DNA from: Cytospora piceicola
Lineage: Eukaryota > Ascomycota > Sordariomycetes > Diaporthales > Cytosporaceae
Direction: 5' to 3'
DNA length: 64,000 nt
NCBI GenBank assembly: GCA_023375675.1
Contig: JALQBC010000040.1
Location: 1-64,000 of the forward strand
Below the pieces are notes generated by a model. It had not been told where the DNA came from. It saw nothing but the letters and a program-made list of their open reading frames with translations, and made no database searches. Shown here piece by piece: positions 1 to 10,249 of the stretch. Every line of letters begins with the position of its first letter. Within the stretch, counting starts at the first letter, position 1. The position numbers and the translations under genes are program-made.

Positions 1-2480
1 TTTTAATATTTTAATATATATATAAAATAATAAAAACCTAAGTTACTTAAAAGAAAGCGGTTTTAAAACCGCTTTTAAGCTATATATATATATATTAAAT
101 AAAATAAACCTTAGTTATTTAAGAGAAAGCGGTTTTAAAACCGCTTTTAAGTGTAATATTTAAGGTTTTAATATTTTAATATATATATAAAATAATAAAA
201 ACCTAAGTTACTTAACAGAAAGCGGTTTTAAAACTGCTTTTAAGCTGTATATATATACTTCTATTTAAATAAACTATAGTTACTTAATAGAAAGCGGTTT
301 TAAAACCGCTTTTAAGCTATATATATATATATTAAATAAAATAAACCTTAGTTACTTAAGAGAAAGCGGTTTTAAAACCGCTTTTAAATGTAATATTTAA
401 GGTTTTAATATTTTAATATATATATAAAATAATAAAAACCTAAGTTACTTAACAGAAAGCGGTTTTAAAACCGCTTTTAAGCTGTATATATATATATTAA
501 ATATAATAAACCTTAGTTACTTAATAGAAAGCGGATTTAAAACTGCTTTTAAGCTTAATATTAAAAGTTTTAATAGTTTAATATATATATTAAATAATAA
601 AAACTTAAGTTACTTAAAAATAAGCAGTTTTAAAACTGCTTTTAAGCTTATTATATATACTTTTAATAAAATAAACTTTAGTTACTTAATAGAAAGCGGT
701 TTTAAAACCGCTTTTAAGCTATATATATTCATATTAAATAAAATAAACCTTAGTTACTTAAGAGAAAGCGGTTTTAAAACCGCTTTTAAGCTATATATAT
801 ATATATTAAATAGAATAAACCTTAGTTACTTAATAGAAAGCGGTTTTAAAACCGCTTTTAAGTTATATATATATATATTAAATAAAGTAAACCTTAGTTA
901 CTTAAGAGAAAGCGGTTTTAAAACCGCTTTTAAGTGTAATATTTAAGGTTTTAATATTTTAATATATATATAAAATAATAAAAACCTAAGTTACTTAATA
1001 GAAAGCGGTTTTAAAACCGCTTTTAAGCTGTATATATATACTTCTATCTAAATAAACTATAGTTACTTAACAGAAAGCGGTTTTAAAACCGCTTTTAAAT
1101 ATAATATTTAAGGTTTTAATATTTTAATATATATATAAAATAATAAAAACCTAAGTTACTTAACAGAAAGCGGTTTTAAAACCGCTTTTAAGCTATATAT
1201 ATATATATTAAATAAAATAAACCTTAGTTACTTAAAAGAAAGCGGTTTTAAAACCGCTTTTAAGCTATATATATATATATTAAATAGAATAAACCTTAGT
1301 TACTTAATAGAAAGCGGTTTTAAAACCGCTTTTAAGTTATATATATATATATTAAATAAAGTAAACCTTAGTTACTTAAGAGAAAGCGGTTTTAAAACCG
1401 CTTTTAAATATAATATTTAAGGTTTTAATATTTTAATATATATATTAAATAAAATAAACCTAAGTTACTTAAAAGAAAGCGGTTTTAAAACCGCTTTTAA
1501 CCTGTATATATATATATTAAATAAAATAAACCTTAGTTACTTAAGAGAAAGCGGTTTTAAAACCGCTTTTAAATGTAATATTTAAGGTTTTAATATTTTA
1601 ATATATATATTAAATAAAATAAACCTAAGTTACTTAAAAGAAAGCGGTTTTAAAACCGCTTTTAACCTGTATATATATATATTAAATATAATAAACCTTA
1701 GTTATTTAACAGAAAGCGGGTTTAAAACTGCTTTTAAACTATATATATATATATTAAGTAAAATAAACTTAAGTTACTTAAGAGAAAGCGGTTTTAAAAC
1801 CGCTTTTAAGCTATATATTTAAAGTTATAATATTTTAATATATATATTAAATATAATAAACCTTAGTTACTTAACAGAAAGCGGTTTTAAAACCGTTTTT
1901 AAGCTTATTATATATACTGTTATTTAAATAAACTATAGTTACTTAATAGAAAGCAGTTATATAGTTACTTTTAAGCTTAATATTAAATATTATAATACTT
2001 TAATATATATATATTAAAATATATAAAATATATATTATTTATTATAAAGTAGTTATATAAACTATTTATAAGCTTAATATATATACTTTATTTATAATAT
2101 ATAATATAATTATTTAATAAAAAGTAAATATATAAATATTTTTAAGCTTAATATTAAATAATATAATATTTTAATATATATATTAAATATATAAAACTTA
2201 AGTTATTTATTAGTAAGTATTTATATAATTATTATATATATATATATATATATTAATATATATAATATATTAAATTATAGTTATTTAAAAGAAAGTAACT
2301 ATATAATTACTTTTAAAATTAATATATATTTATTTTATATATTATATTAAGTATTAAGCTTTTTATTAAGCTTAATATTTAATTAAATAATATATTTAAT
2401 AATTATAATTAGTATTAAATTTAATAGTATTTTATTTTAATTTTATTTATTTTTATTTTAATAATAAAATATATAGTAGT
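1..2480. repeat. AT-rich satellite with a palindromic core
   Basis: Tandem array with units of about 70-95 bp. Each unit carries a palindrome centred on GCGGTTTTAAAACCGC, usually extended to AAAG...CTTT and flanked by CTTAA on the left and TTAAG on the right. The spacers are almost pure A/T, with long TATATA runs and recurring phrases such as AAACCTAAGTTAC. I count about 24 well-kept copies up to about 1,900. About five decayed copies follow up to about 2,320, in which C/G bases are progressively replaced by T/A. No open frame of note occurs here. It could be centromere-proximal, subtelomeric or heterochromatic island satellite; the window cannot decide which. Confidence 0.93.
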
Positions 2481-4110
2481 TCGAACAGATTTAAAGCTAG
2501 TTTTGAAAATGTATTACAGAAGTACTCTATAGTTGCCCTGTGCTGATCTGACCGATTACAAGGTCCCCGGTGGTAAATTTTGTGTGCAACTCAATCCCTG
2601 TCACGTCAGGGCCACTTCATGTGGGGCGTCAGCTCAGCTGGTAATCGATTTGCCAGGGGCTCGCCGAAGCCGTGCGTTCGGTCCAAGGCCGCCGGCCAGC
2701 GCGACACAGTTGGTCGTGTATGTAAATCGGTCGTACCCACCTGCGCGCTTGCGGCTTTTCACACACGCAGACACGCATGCGGCCGCGGTCCTCCTGGAGG
2801 CTTCACATGCCAGCCTTCCTTCCTGATATATCTGAAGTCCTGATATATCTGAAGTAAGGGTATACAGGAGGAGCCTGGAGGCATCGCAGCCTTTGAACGC
2901 TGCCGCGCTCATGTTCCCTGTCTGGCCTCGTGCCCGCAGCCACTTGTGCGATGGGACCTCGCTTCACTACCTTGTTCCTGTCCACAAAAAGTCGCTTCGG
3001 CGACCCCACGAGGGCACAGACGAGGCGATGCTTGGTACGAGGCTGGACAGGCCTGACAAGCAGATCTGTCGCGTACGTCCATTCACCTTCTAGCCTCGAG
3101 GCTGTCGGAGTTGACCCTCGTGCTCGGGTCCCCTAGCTCAAGTCAGAGCTCAATTCCCTGGTGGATACAGCACGCTTTCACATTGGCCGTGGCTGGCTCT
3201 TTCTGGGCCTTCTACTTGCCCTCGTCAAGCATTGGGCTTTTCAAGCTATCTTAACCGGTTTCTCCCTTGTGATGTTGTTAGACCGCAGGTTGATGTAGCT
3301 ATGTCCCGAAGACCGTAATGCTTGCTCGTAGAGCCTCCCCCTGGCCGTTCAAGTTCTGCAAATGAGACCATCCCGCCTAGGCCAACGAAGCGGTTTGCGC
3401 GGCCAGCCTCATTTCACCGAAATGCTCAATTGCCAAGGCAATCCAGAACCGTCGGCCTTCCAGCGCCACGCGAATCGTGCCCGTCGCCATACGAGCGCCT
3501 GGCCCCGAACCCGCACCCGCCGCGGCCACCATGAGCTCATCGCCGCCAGTGCGGCCTGGTGCCACAGGGGGTCCGACCCCCGCAGTGTTCGCAGCGCGGG
3601 CCCGTCGGCCGCAGAATGGGAGGAGCAAGAGGAGATTGGAGCGGATGCTGCTGGCCGATCGCCGGCGCGCAGGGGGGCATCAGCGTCCCCCGTCGCGGGA
3701 GCTTGCCGGGGGAGAAGTAGCAGTGACGATGCTGCCGCCGCCGCCGCCGCCGCAGCCCAGCAGGAAGAGCGATGGCGAGTAGAGCACCGGTCAAGGCGAC
3801 GGGCTTGAGGGACAGGCTGCGCGTATGGCGGCGGGCACGGGGCGCCCGTCGACGAGAGGCGACGGCCCCTCGACCCCGTCGGCGCAGGGCCGGTTGGGCT
3901 TTGCTGGCTCCCTTTGGCTACACGAGGAGGCGGCCCGCGAAGGGCAACAGCGGAGGGGCGGGCTGGCGCGAGAGAGGCTGGCGGGACGAGGGCGAGGTGT
4001 GGATCAGCGTCGATATTGGATCTGAATACACCAGGGGACAGGCCGTCGATGAGAATTTGACGGTGGAGGACTTTGTGGGGGAATTCCAGGGCAGGTCCCA
4101 AGATATCTAG
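2481..4110. other. GC-rich flank of the satellite, no gene supported
   Basis: Composition jumps from extreme AT to GC-rich within a few bases near 2,490-2,530. From 3,360 to 4,110 open frames overlap on both strands (up to 265 codons), rich in Ala, Arg and Pro. They look like by-products of GC-rich sequence. A GCC/GCG run near 3,730-3,755 yields poly-Ala. No domain is recognisable and no frame is clearly favoured. A remnant of the gene just downstream could lie here, but I cannot define exons. Confidence 0.5.
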
Positions 4111-4718
4111 GTAGTCCTCTTTGTCTCCCTGTGCTGTTGCTTCCTGCTTGCGTTGCCTTGGGTCTACTTGGTTGTCTTGCATAGATACAAACGCAAACAC
4201 CGACATATTTTTACCGCACTTGGACCGGGACTGTAACGTATCCGCCTGTGTTTAGCAATCTCATTCGGTAGAGCTCATCCGCCTACACCGCACTTCACTT
4301 TCCCTCCTTGATCTTTCTACAGGCCAGTGATGCCTCGCCGAGATCATCCCATCCCAACACGTCTGACAGTGTCGGCTCGGCCAAGAGGGCAGGAACGATG
4401 CGAAGGAACCAAGCGATGCAGATGACCTGGAGAAGGCTTTTGAAATACAACTTTACAGTATAAGCTGCCTACGAAGTCAAGACTGACACCGGCGTCTCTT
4501 CTAACAAAACAGAACAAAAGCACCGAATTCTCAAAGAAAAAACGGACTACCAACCGAGGAACGGGCAGACCTGGGACCTCTTCTTCCACAAGAAGTACCT
4601 CCGCCAGTTCCTTGCAGATTGGGAAGCCCAAAGACTGCCGGGGTCTGACGTGCTTGTTCGCGACCTGTCTAAAGAAGACACTTTGATTCCACCATGCACT
4701 CAACCAGAATGGATGTAG
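4111..4718 (+). pseudogene. Fragments of an unrecognised gene beside the satellite, probably decayed
   Basis: Three pieces on the + strand look protein-coding. (1) At 4,111-4,236, just after a CTAG acceptor-like site, a hydrophobic stretch (VVLFVSLCCCFLLALPWVYL) runs into a basic tail (HRYKRKHRH), as in a transmembrane segment with a cytosolic anchor. (2) At 4,323-4,391, after TTTCTACAG, comes a Ser-rich frame, followed near 4,392 by an apparent one-base frame change into NDAKEPSDADDLEKAFEIQLY (ends 4,457). (3) A GTATAAG donor at 4,458 and CAG acceptor at 4,512 join this in phase to an exon at 4,513-4,718 reading TDYQPRNGQTWDLFFHKKYL and ending PPCTQPEWM-stop. Piece 3 has convincing residue composition. 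The pieces cannot be joined upstream without a stop or frameshift, so I infer a broken or heavily truncated gene. Family unknown. Confidence 0.42.
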
Positions 4719-5669
4719 GCTGAGACCTTCGGATTACTTGGCATGGCACCGAGACGGGGCGGGGTTCGGAAGAGGTATCTGGTACCACCGCGAAGCCGAG
4801 CACGGGATATTTATTGTCTAGGTGTCCTCATTCTGGGGTATTGAAAACGAATATCAAACTCGGGGGCAAGGTGAAAGGAAATAAGGAGGATTGTCTTTTC
4901 TCATGTCAAACAGGGCCCTTCCTCATCTGAGTGGTCGGGCGCGACACATGGTGAAGTTGCTCTTTGCCAGCAGAATCGCTGCGTGAGTGGACTGATCATA
5001 CCGCTTTCAATTGCTAAGAAACAATGTAGATAACTCGTAGGCCTCAAGTTTGAGATGTGCAGCTTGCATTTAGATGCCAGTATCGCTACTGGTGAATAGT
5101 TACTCCACCGTGCCCATCCGCCGACTTCATCTCAGCATGTCCATCTCTCGGATGCCCTACTCGCAGTGAGCACCAAGGCGGGATGGTGACTGAAGCAGAA
5201 CGACAATTAGAGTCGATAATCAAGAGACCCGTCGACTATGCAATGTTCGCTGCCCTTGGCCAAATTGTTCGGCTGCGGTATCCTGCCCCCACCTGGACGC
5301 AGATTCGCTCAAGAATTTTCACCCGTAATAAGGCGGACCATACCATAAGACCACAGGCTCCAGCTGCGACCGGACCTGACCATAAACAATGATCTTTCGG
5401 GATCCTTCGGTATTGTAAAGGCCGTTTGCTCAACGACCTTGGGCTTCTCTGAGGCCACCCGCACGGAACATAAACCTTTGCCGGGCCGTATATCCAAGGA
5501 GTCAGGAGCGTCCTCACACCGACCACGTAAGCTTCTGTTCAAGACCAGCTGATGCTCTTGGGGGGGGGGGGGGAGGACCCTCCTCGGACCGGAGGCGGCG
5601 CCACCTATACTTGCATACTCTAGTAGCCAGCCCCGGGGAAACAATCTTTTGACGTCTCTCTATTCCTCC
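4719..5669. other. Intergenic, no supported gene
   Basis: About 950 bp between the broken gene and the THO subunit gene. It holds a G14 homopolymer at 5,560-5,573. A short open frame at 5,183-5,392 (70 codons with stop) has an ATG and plausible composition but no recognisable domain or splice partner. Confidence 0.6.
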
Positions 5670-6433
5670 TCAGACAACCTTCTCAAACGTCTTCTGGATC
5701 GGCTTCGCGGCGTCGATGAACTTCTCCAGGTCGTTGTCCAGGTTCGCCAGGTCCTCCCTGCGCTTCTTGTTCTCGGCGATGAGCTTCTGCTTGCGCTTCA
5801 GCAGCTCCTGGCGCTGCTGCTCCAGCGCCTCGCGCTCGGCCCGCTCGTCCTCTATCCGGGCGATCATGAGCGCGTTCTCGTCGGAGCCGGCGTGCTCGGG
5901 GTGCTTGGCGAGGAACTCGTCCACGGGTGCTAGTGGGAGCTTTTGGTACTCGTGACTAGATCAAGGGGTTTGCCTCCCGTCAGCCTATCAGGTTCCATAT
6001 TTTGGTTCTTCCTTTCCTTTTATTGTGGACGGTTGAATGCTGGGTTGGGTTGGGTGGTCAGGACGCACTCGAAGCTCTCGCAGGCCGCGATCTCCCCCTG
6101 CAGGTGCCTCTGCTCGTAGTACAGGTTCTGCAGCTGCAGGTGCAGCACGTCGACCTCCTGCCTCGCCTCGGCGGTCTGCGCCTTGGTGTCGCGGGCGCCG
6201 AGGCACGCGGCGCGGTGCAGGCCGCGCAGGTGCGACAGGTTCGTGTTCAGCAGCTTCTGCTCCTTGGACAGCTCGACGCGCTGGTCGGCCGTGAGCAGCG
6301 GCGGCGGCGGCGCGGCGTCGTGGTCGAGCTCGGCGAGCCGGTCGGCCAGCCCGAGGGCCTGCTCGCGCGCGTGCTGCGACGTCTGGAGGAACGAGCGCAG
6401 GGCGGGGTCCGTGACGATCGCGTCGATGGTCAT
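5670..6433 (-). CDS. THO complex subunit 5 (THOC5/Fms-interacting protein family)
   Basis: Subunit of the nuclear THO/TREX complex, which couples transcription to mRNP assembly and export. Two exons: 6433-6069 and 5955-5670, split by a 113-bp intron (GTGCGT donor, CTAG acceptor) that joins SF to DHEYQKLPLAPVDEF in phase. The product is 216 aa. The first half is helical, with NLYYEQRHLQGEIAACESF near residues 103-121, a hallmark of the family. After PVDEFLAKHPEH comes a long charged coiled coil (residues about 150-200) with LKRKQKLIAENKKRREDLANLDNDLEKFIDAAKP-type sequence, also characteristic. I chose the ATG at 6433 because it has a CACCATGA context and begins MTIDAIVTDP, as fungal homologues do. 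An in-frame ATG at 6664 would add 77 Pro/Ser/Arg-rich residues that look like leader sequence. The metazoan C-terminal half is absent, as expected for fungal forms. Function is inferred from the family. Confidence 0.88.
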
Positions 6434-7854
6434 GGTGACATGCGGGATGGGGAGGGTCGTCAGGGAGCTGGTTGTCAGGCGGGGGGGATGCTGGTGCTGC
6501 TGTCGGGGTCGGTGAGCTGTTCCTCGGCGTGTAGATGCTGGTGACGATGCTGGTGATGATGCTGGTGCTGGGGCTCTGTCGGGATGTTTACGCTTGGGCC
6601 TGGCTGAAGCTTGATGGGCTTTGATGCCGCCTGCAGGGGACATGGATGTCTGGGGCGGATCCATCTTTCTGCGGATACTGAGCTGAATCAGGTCCTTAAC
6701 AGATACGATATGATCTTGGGCGCAATTCTGTTACGGAGTACTTGACTCGGAAAGGTGGGCTGTGTCGGGAGGAAGGTGGGGCATTGTTGGGGTTTCAGTC
6801 TTTCTCTTCATGTGAAAGACTCGATTGATTTGTCCGAGGGCTCAAAATTCAATCATGTTGATTGAGTTGATATCAATGTCCATGTTCAATCACTCCAATG
6901 AGAGGTTCACTTCTTCAGCCTCCCAACCTTCTGATAAGCTTGGACCACTGTAGATTGGTCTGTCATCTGTCACATGCAAGCGTAAATGGTACCTGCAACT
7001 ATTGGGACTGTCACAATTAACATGCATGCAGGTGTGTTGCTTGTTGTAGTTGTAGGACTGGTTAGCGATGGTAGGATGGCTGGATGGCTCAGTGTCATCA
7101 GTCAGGATTGCCGAGTACATGCAGTACATACCTACTCCCTCCTTTGAACCGTTGAGACCGAAATTGATTATGCATACCTAGGTAAAGTCCGAGTGCAGAC
7201 CGGACTTCCAAGATCCACCTCGGATGGAGATTCATTTTGTTTCCAGGTCCCAAACGGTTTATGCTCGCCACATCTCCGACATTGTGTCAGGTTGTTGAGA
7301 CTTTTCCTTCTCCTTCACATTCACAATTATCTTGTCCAGCCGTTCAGCTATCCTGATAAAGACTTTTGGCCCTGAAACCTTCTTTGTTTATACCTTTGAT
7401 CCGCGCTCTTGGATCCCTCCAAAGGGTTTAGTTCCCTAGGTAGTTTTCTTTCCCGGGTCACTCCTCGGTCCAGATTCCTTTGAAGTGACCAATCACGAAA
7501 ACTCTCAGGGTGATCTGCACAACCCCCCCAAATGACCGATAGCTCGCCGGCCCAGCCGATCCAGAAACAATTGTGACCATAGTACCTACCACTACCTATT
7601 TGTTCAACGCAAAGACCTACCTACAACATCCCCTCGCCGCCCACATCGGTCTCCTTTCTTGCGACAACTACCAGTTGCTGCTGGGTTGGCCTTACTACCA
7701 TCCAAAATCCATCTCATTTATAACCAGCTCGTGGCCCTGCTACGTATGAGAGAGGCTCAACAATACCGAAGCCCAGCACTACTCAATCCGCCGATCTGAT
7801 CTTACCCCTCGATTTGAAAAAAGGCACACCCTTTGTCCCTCACTTTCTGCAACC
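6434..7854. promoter_or_regulatory. Shared divergent promoter region of THO subunit and PAQR genes
   Basis: About 1.4 kb between two divergently transcribed genes, without a credible coding frame. It contains a palindromic CATACCTAGGTA motif near 7,173-7,184 and a related CCCTAGGTAG near 7,433. A TTTATAA stretch around 7,717-7,723, some 130 bp before the PAQR start codon, could act as a TATA-like element. No binding site can be assigned with confidence. Confidence 0.45.
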
Positions 7855-9448
7855 ATGGAGAGTCCTCCATCGACCATGACGTCCTGCGCTTCGCCTCTCC
7901 CTCGCGCCGGCGATGACGACATTCAAGACGTTCGGAGCTCTGCTATAGAAGCAAGGCCTGAGGTTCGGAGGCGCCGTCACTCACACTTTATTCCCCGGAG
8001 GAGAAAGTCGATAGTGTCTTCCATCATGGAAGGGGAAGAAGCAATCATCCTCAGGGTTGGTCTCACCACCAAGTGTTTGCCTGAACTTGGCGCTTCATGC
8101 TGACATTCGCTTCCAGGTCGATCTCTTCCTCGCCGAACTCGAACGCCGGTTGGAATTCCTCGAAACCTACGGCGACCTAGCGATGGACTCGACCTTCTCC
8201 CGGGCCTACAACACATTGCAGACTGTCCGGACGAGATGTTCCCAGGTTTCAGAGGAAGTCCTTGGCGAGGGCCGCAGGCGGTTCCACGTCATGATCGAGA
8301 CGCTCGAGTCGAGGTATCACCACACCTTGGCCGCGGCAGACAGCATGGGGGACAAGGCCCGGGTCAGCATAGAGCTCCTCGACACCTTGCTCTCCGACTT
8401 CGAGAACCGGGCCCACAAGTTCCGCCAACGAGGCCTGCAGAACGTGACCGAAGCCGCGGAGTTGGTCATAGACGAGGGCCGGCAAGTCCTGGACAAAGGT
8501 CTCGACCGCGCCCGCGGTGTCGTGGAAGAGGGTCTCCGAGGCGCGAAGCAGGCCGCCGAGACTCTCGAGGAGACCATCCAGAAGGCCATGCTCCGCGCCA
8601 AGGAACACGGCCTCATCAGATACGAAGACCTGCCCATCCCCTGGAGGGTCAACCCACACATCACAAAGGGCTACCGGTTCACCGAGACGTACTCTGCCTG
8701 CATCCGGTCCGCGTTCGGCGTCTCGAACGAGCTGGTCAACATCTGGACGCACGCCATCGGCCTGGTTTTGGTCTTGTCCATAGCCTTCTACTTTTACCCC
8801 ACGAGCATGAACTTCCACCTCAGCTCCAAGACGGACATCTTCATCGCCGCCATCTTCTTCTTTGCTGCCTGCCAGTGCCTAGTCTGCAGTACTATCTGGC
8901 ACACCATGAACTCCATCACGGACGTCCACCTTGTCTCGACGTTTGCCTGCGTCGATTACACCGGCATTTCCCTCCTGATCGCCGCGAGCATCATGACCAC
9001 CGAGTACACGGCCTTCTACTGTGAGCCTGTTAGCCGGTGGATCTACATGGTTATCACAGGTCTCCTGGGCGTAGGAGGCGTCATCCTCCCTTGGAACCCG
9101 ACCTTCAACAAATCAGACATGGCCTGGGCCCGCGTCGCCTTCTTCATGTTCCTCGGGGCCACGGGCCTCGTTCCCATCGTCCAGCTGTCGCTCTCGCACG
9201 GAACCGATTTCGTCTGGGAGTTCTACACGCCTATCGCGCAGAGCCTCTTCGTCTACGTCGCCGGCGCTTTCGTATACGCCAGCAAGGTGCCCGAGAGATG
9301 GTGCCCGGGCATGTTCGACTACTTTGGCGGTTCTCACAACCTCTGGCACATTGCCGTGCTGGGTGGCATCCTCTTTCACTACAGCGCCATGCAAGAGTTC
9401 TTCTCCCTGGCCTTCAGGCGCGCCGAGGGAGGGTGCCCCGCGTACTGA
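7855..9448 (+). CDS. PAQR-family seven-TM receptor/hydrolase (IZH/AdipoR/haemolysin-III type)
   Basis: Integral membrane protein of the progestin/adiponectin receptor family. Yeast IZH members influence zinc homeostasis and sterol/lipid metabolism, and the family fold resembles a ceramidase. Exons 7855-8055 and 8117-9448 surround a 61-bp intron (GTTGGT donor, TTCCAG acceptor, GCTGAC branch). The product is 510 aa. Residues 1-250 are soluble: a basic Ser/Arg-rich start, then long amphipathic helices (about 70-235) with apolipoprotein-like repeats such as LDKGLDRARGVVEEGL. The membrane core (about 280-505) holds the family zinc-site pattern: His in STIWHTMNS (about 329), Asp in CVDYTGIS (about 347) and SHNLWH (His about 474 and 478). 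The start ATG has an AACCATGG context. The long N-terminal helical domain resembles yeast Izh3 rather than the short IZH1/2/4. The gene is convergent with the next one, with about 230 bp between stop codons. Confidence 0.92.
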
Positions 9449-9675
9449 GATGAACAATATCTATATTTGAATTACTGCATGACCTAGGGCTCTTCTGCCC
9501 CCGAGTCGGGGTATCATCATAACAACGGGGTATCCTGTCTGTCTGGCAAGAAACCAAAAACTCCCAGCCACCCAAGATGCAAGAACAAAATATAAAAAAA
9601 AAGAACAACCTATGGTCCCAGCACCATTGAGACTCCGATCCTTCATGCTTCGTTACTCTCGTTTTCTCCAAGTGC

Positions 9676-10249
9676 TTAGCAGAATGACATGAACAGCGCG
9701 ACCACCGCGATCGCCGCGCCCATCCATGTCAGCGTCCGGCGCTCTTTGCTAGCGACGGAGGGCTTGATGATGGTGGGCGCTCCCGTCGAGCCGTCATCAA
9801 TCGACACCGCGCTCGGCGTTACCGTCGCCGCGGCCATGTCTGAAGACTCAGTCGTGGTCGTCACGTCGGGCTCCTCCCCAACCCTCGCTCTGCGGAACCG
9901 GATCATCATGGGAGCTTTGGTCTCCGCCCGAGCCACCCTGCTCGCATACATGGGGATGGTCTCATTTGGCTGTGTGCGCATGTTAGCGGTCCGTACGTTG
10001 TGGTGCATGTGGCTGATCTGCGCGCACCTTCTTGATTCCCTCTGCAGTGGAGAGGCCATATGTCAGTGTCTCGTTGACTATGATGGCCAGCTTCGAGCCC
10101 CATGCTGGTGCGAGGGACTGTTCTGCCTTGGTGGAGAAGGTCTGCCAGTAGCCGGGTGCGTCCTGGGCACGTTTCGCGGCTATTGGTACGAGGACTATGC
10201 CGAAGATGATCAGGACAATGGTTTCCCTGAGTGCCGATGTTGTAACCAT
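9676..10249 (-). CDS. Small two-TM protein of unknown function, tail-anchor-like
   Basis: Exons 10249-10028 and 9969-9676 with a 58-bp intron (GTGCGC donor, CACACAG acceptor, GCTAAC branch) give 171 aa. Residues 9-24 (ETIVLIIFGIVLVPIAAKR region) form one membrane helix. A second hydrophobic helix (WMGAAIAVVALFMSFC) ends exactly at the C terminus, as in tail-anchored proteins. Between them lie a soluble stretch with APGYWQTFSTKAEQSLAPAW and a Thr/Ser/Asp-rich linker. The reading frame is phase-consistent across the intron and the ATG is good (GGTTACAACA follows), so I regard the gene as real. I do not recognise the family. Location in the ER, mitochondrial outer membrane or another membrane is inference from the helices only. 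Confidence 0.7.

Noticed and set aside
3409..4206. 265-codon minus-strand open frame with a real ATG
   Set aside because: Ala/Arg/Pro-rich throughout, equally long frames on the opposite strand, no domain or codon pattern; best explained by GC-rich sequence.
5183..5392. Short + strand frame MVTEAERQLESIIKRP...
   Set aside because: Looks protein-like for about 45 residues, but has no recognised family, no splice partners and no support beyond composition.
6434..6664. Upstream in-frame extension of the THOC5-like gene
   Set aside because: Adds 77 low-complexity residues absent from the family start; the ATG at 6433 has the better context.
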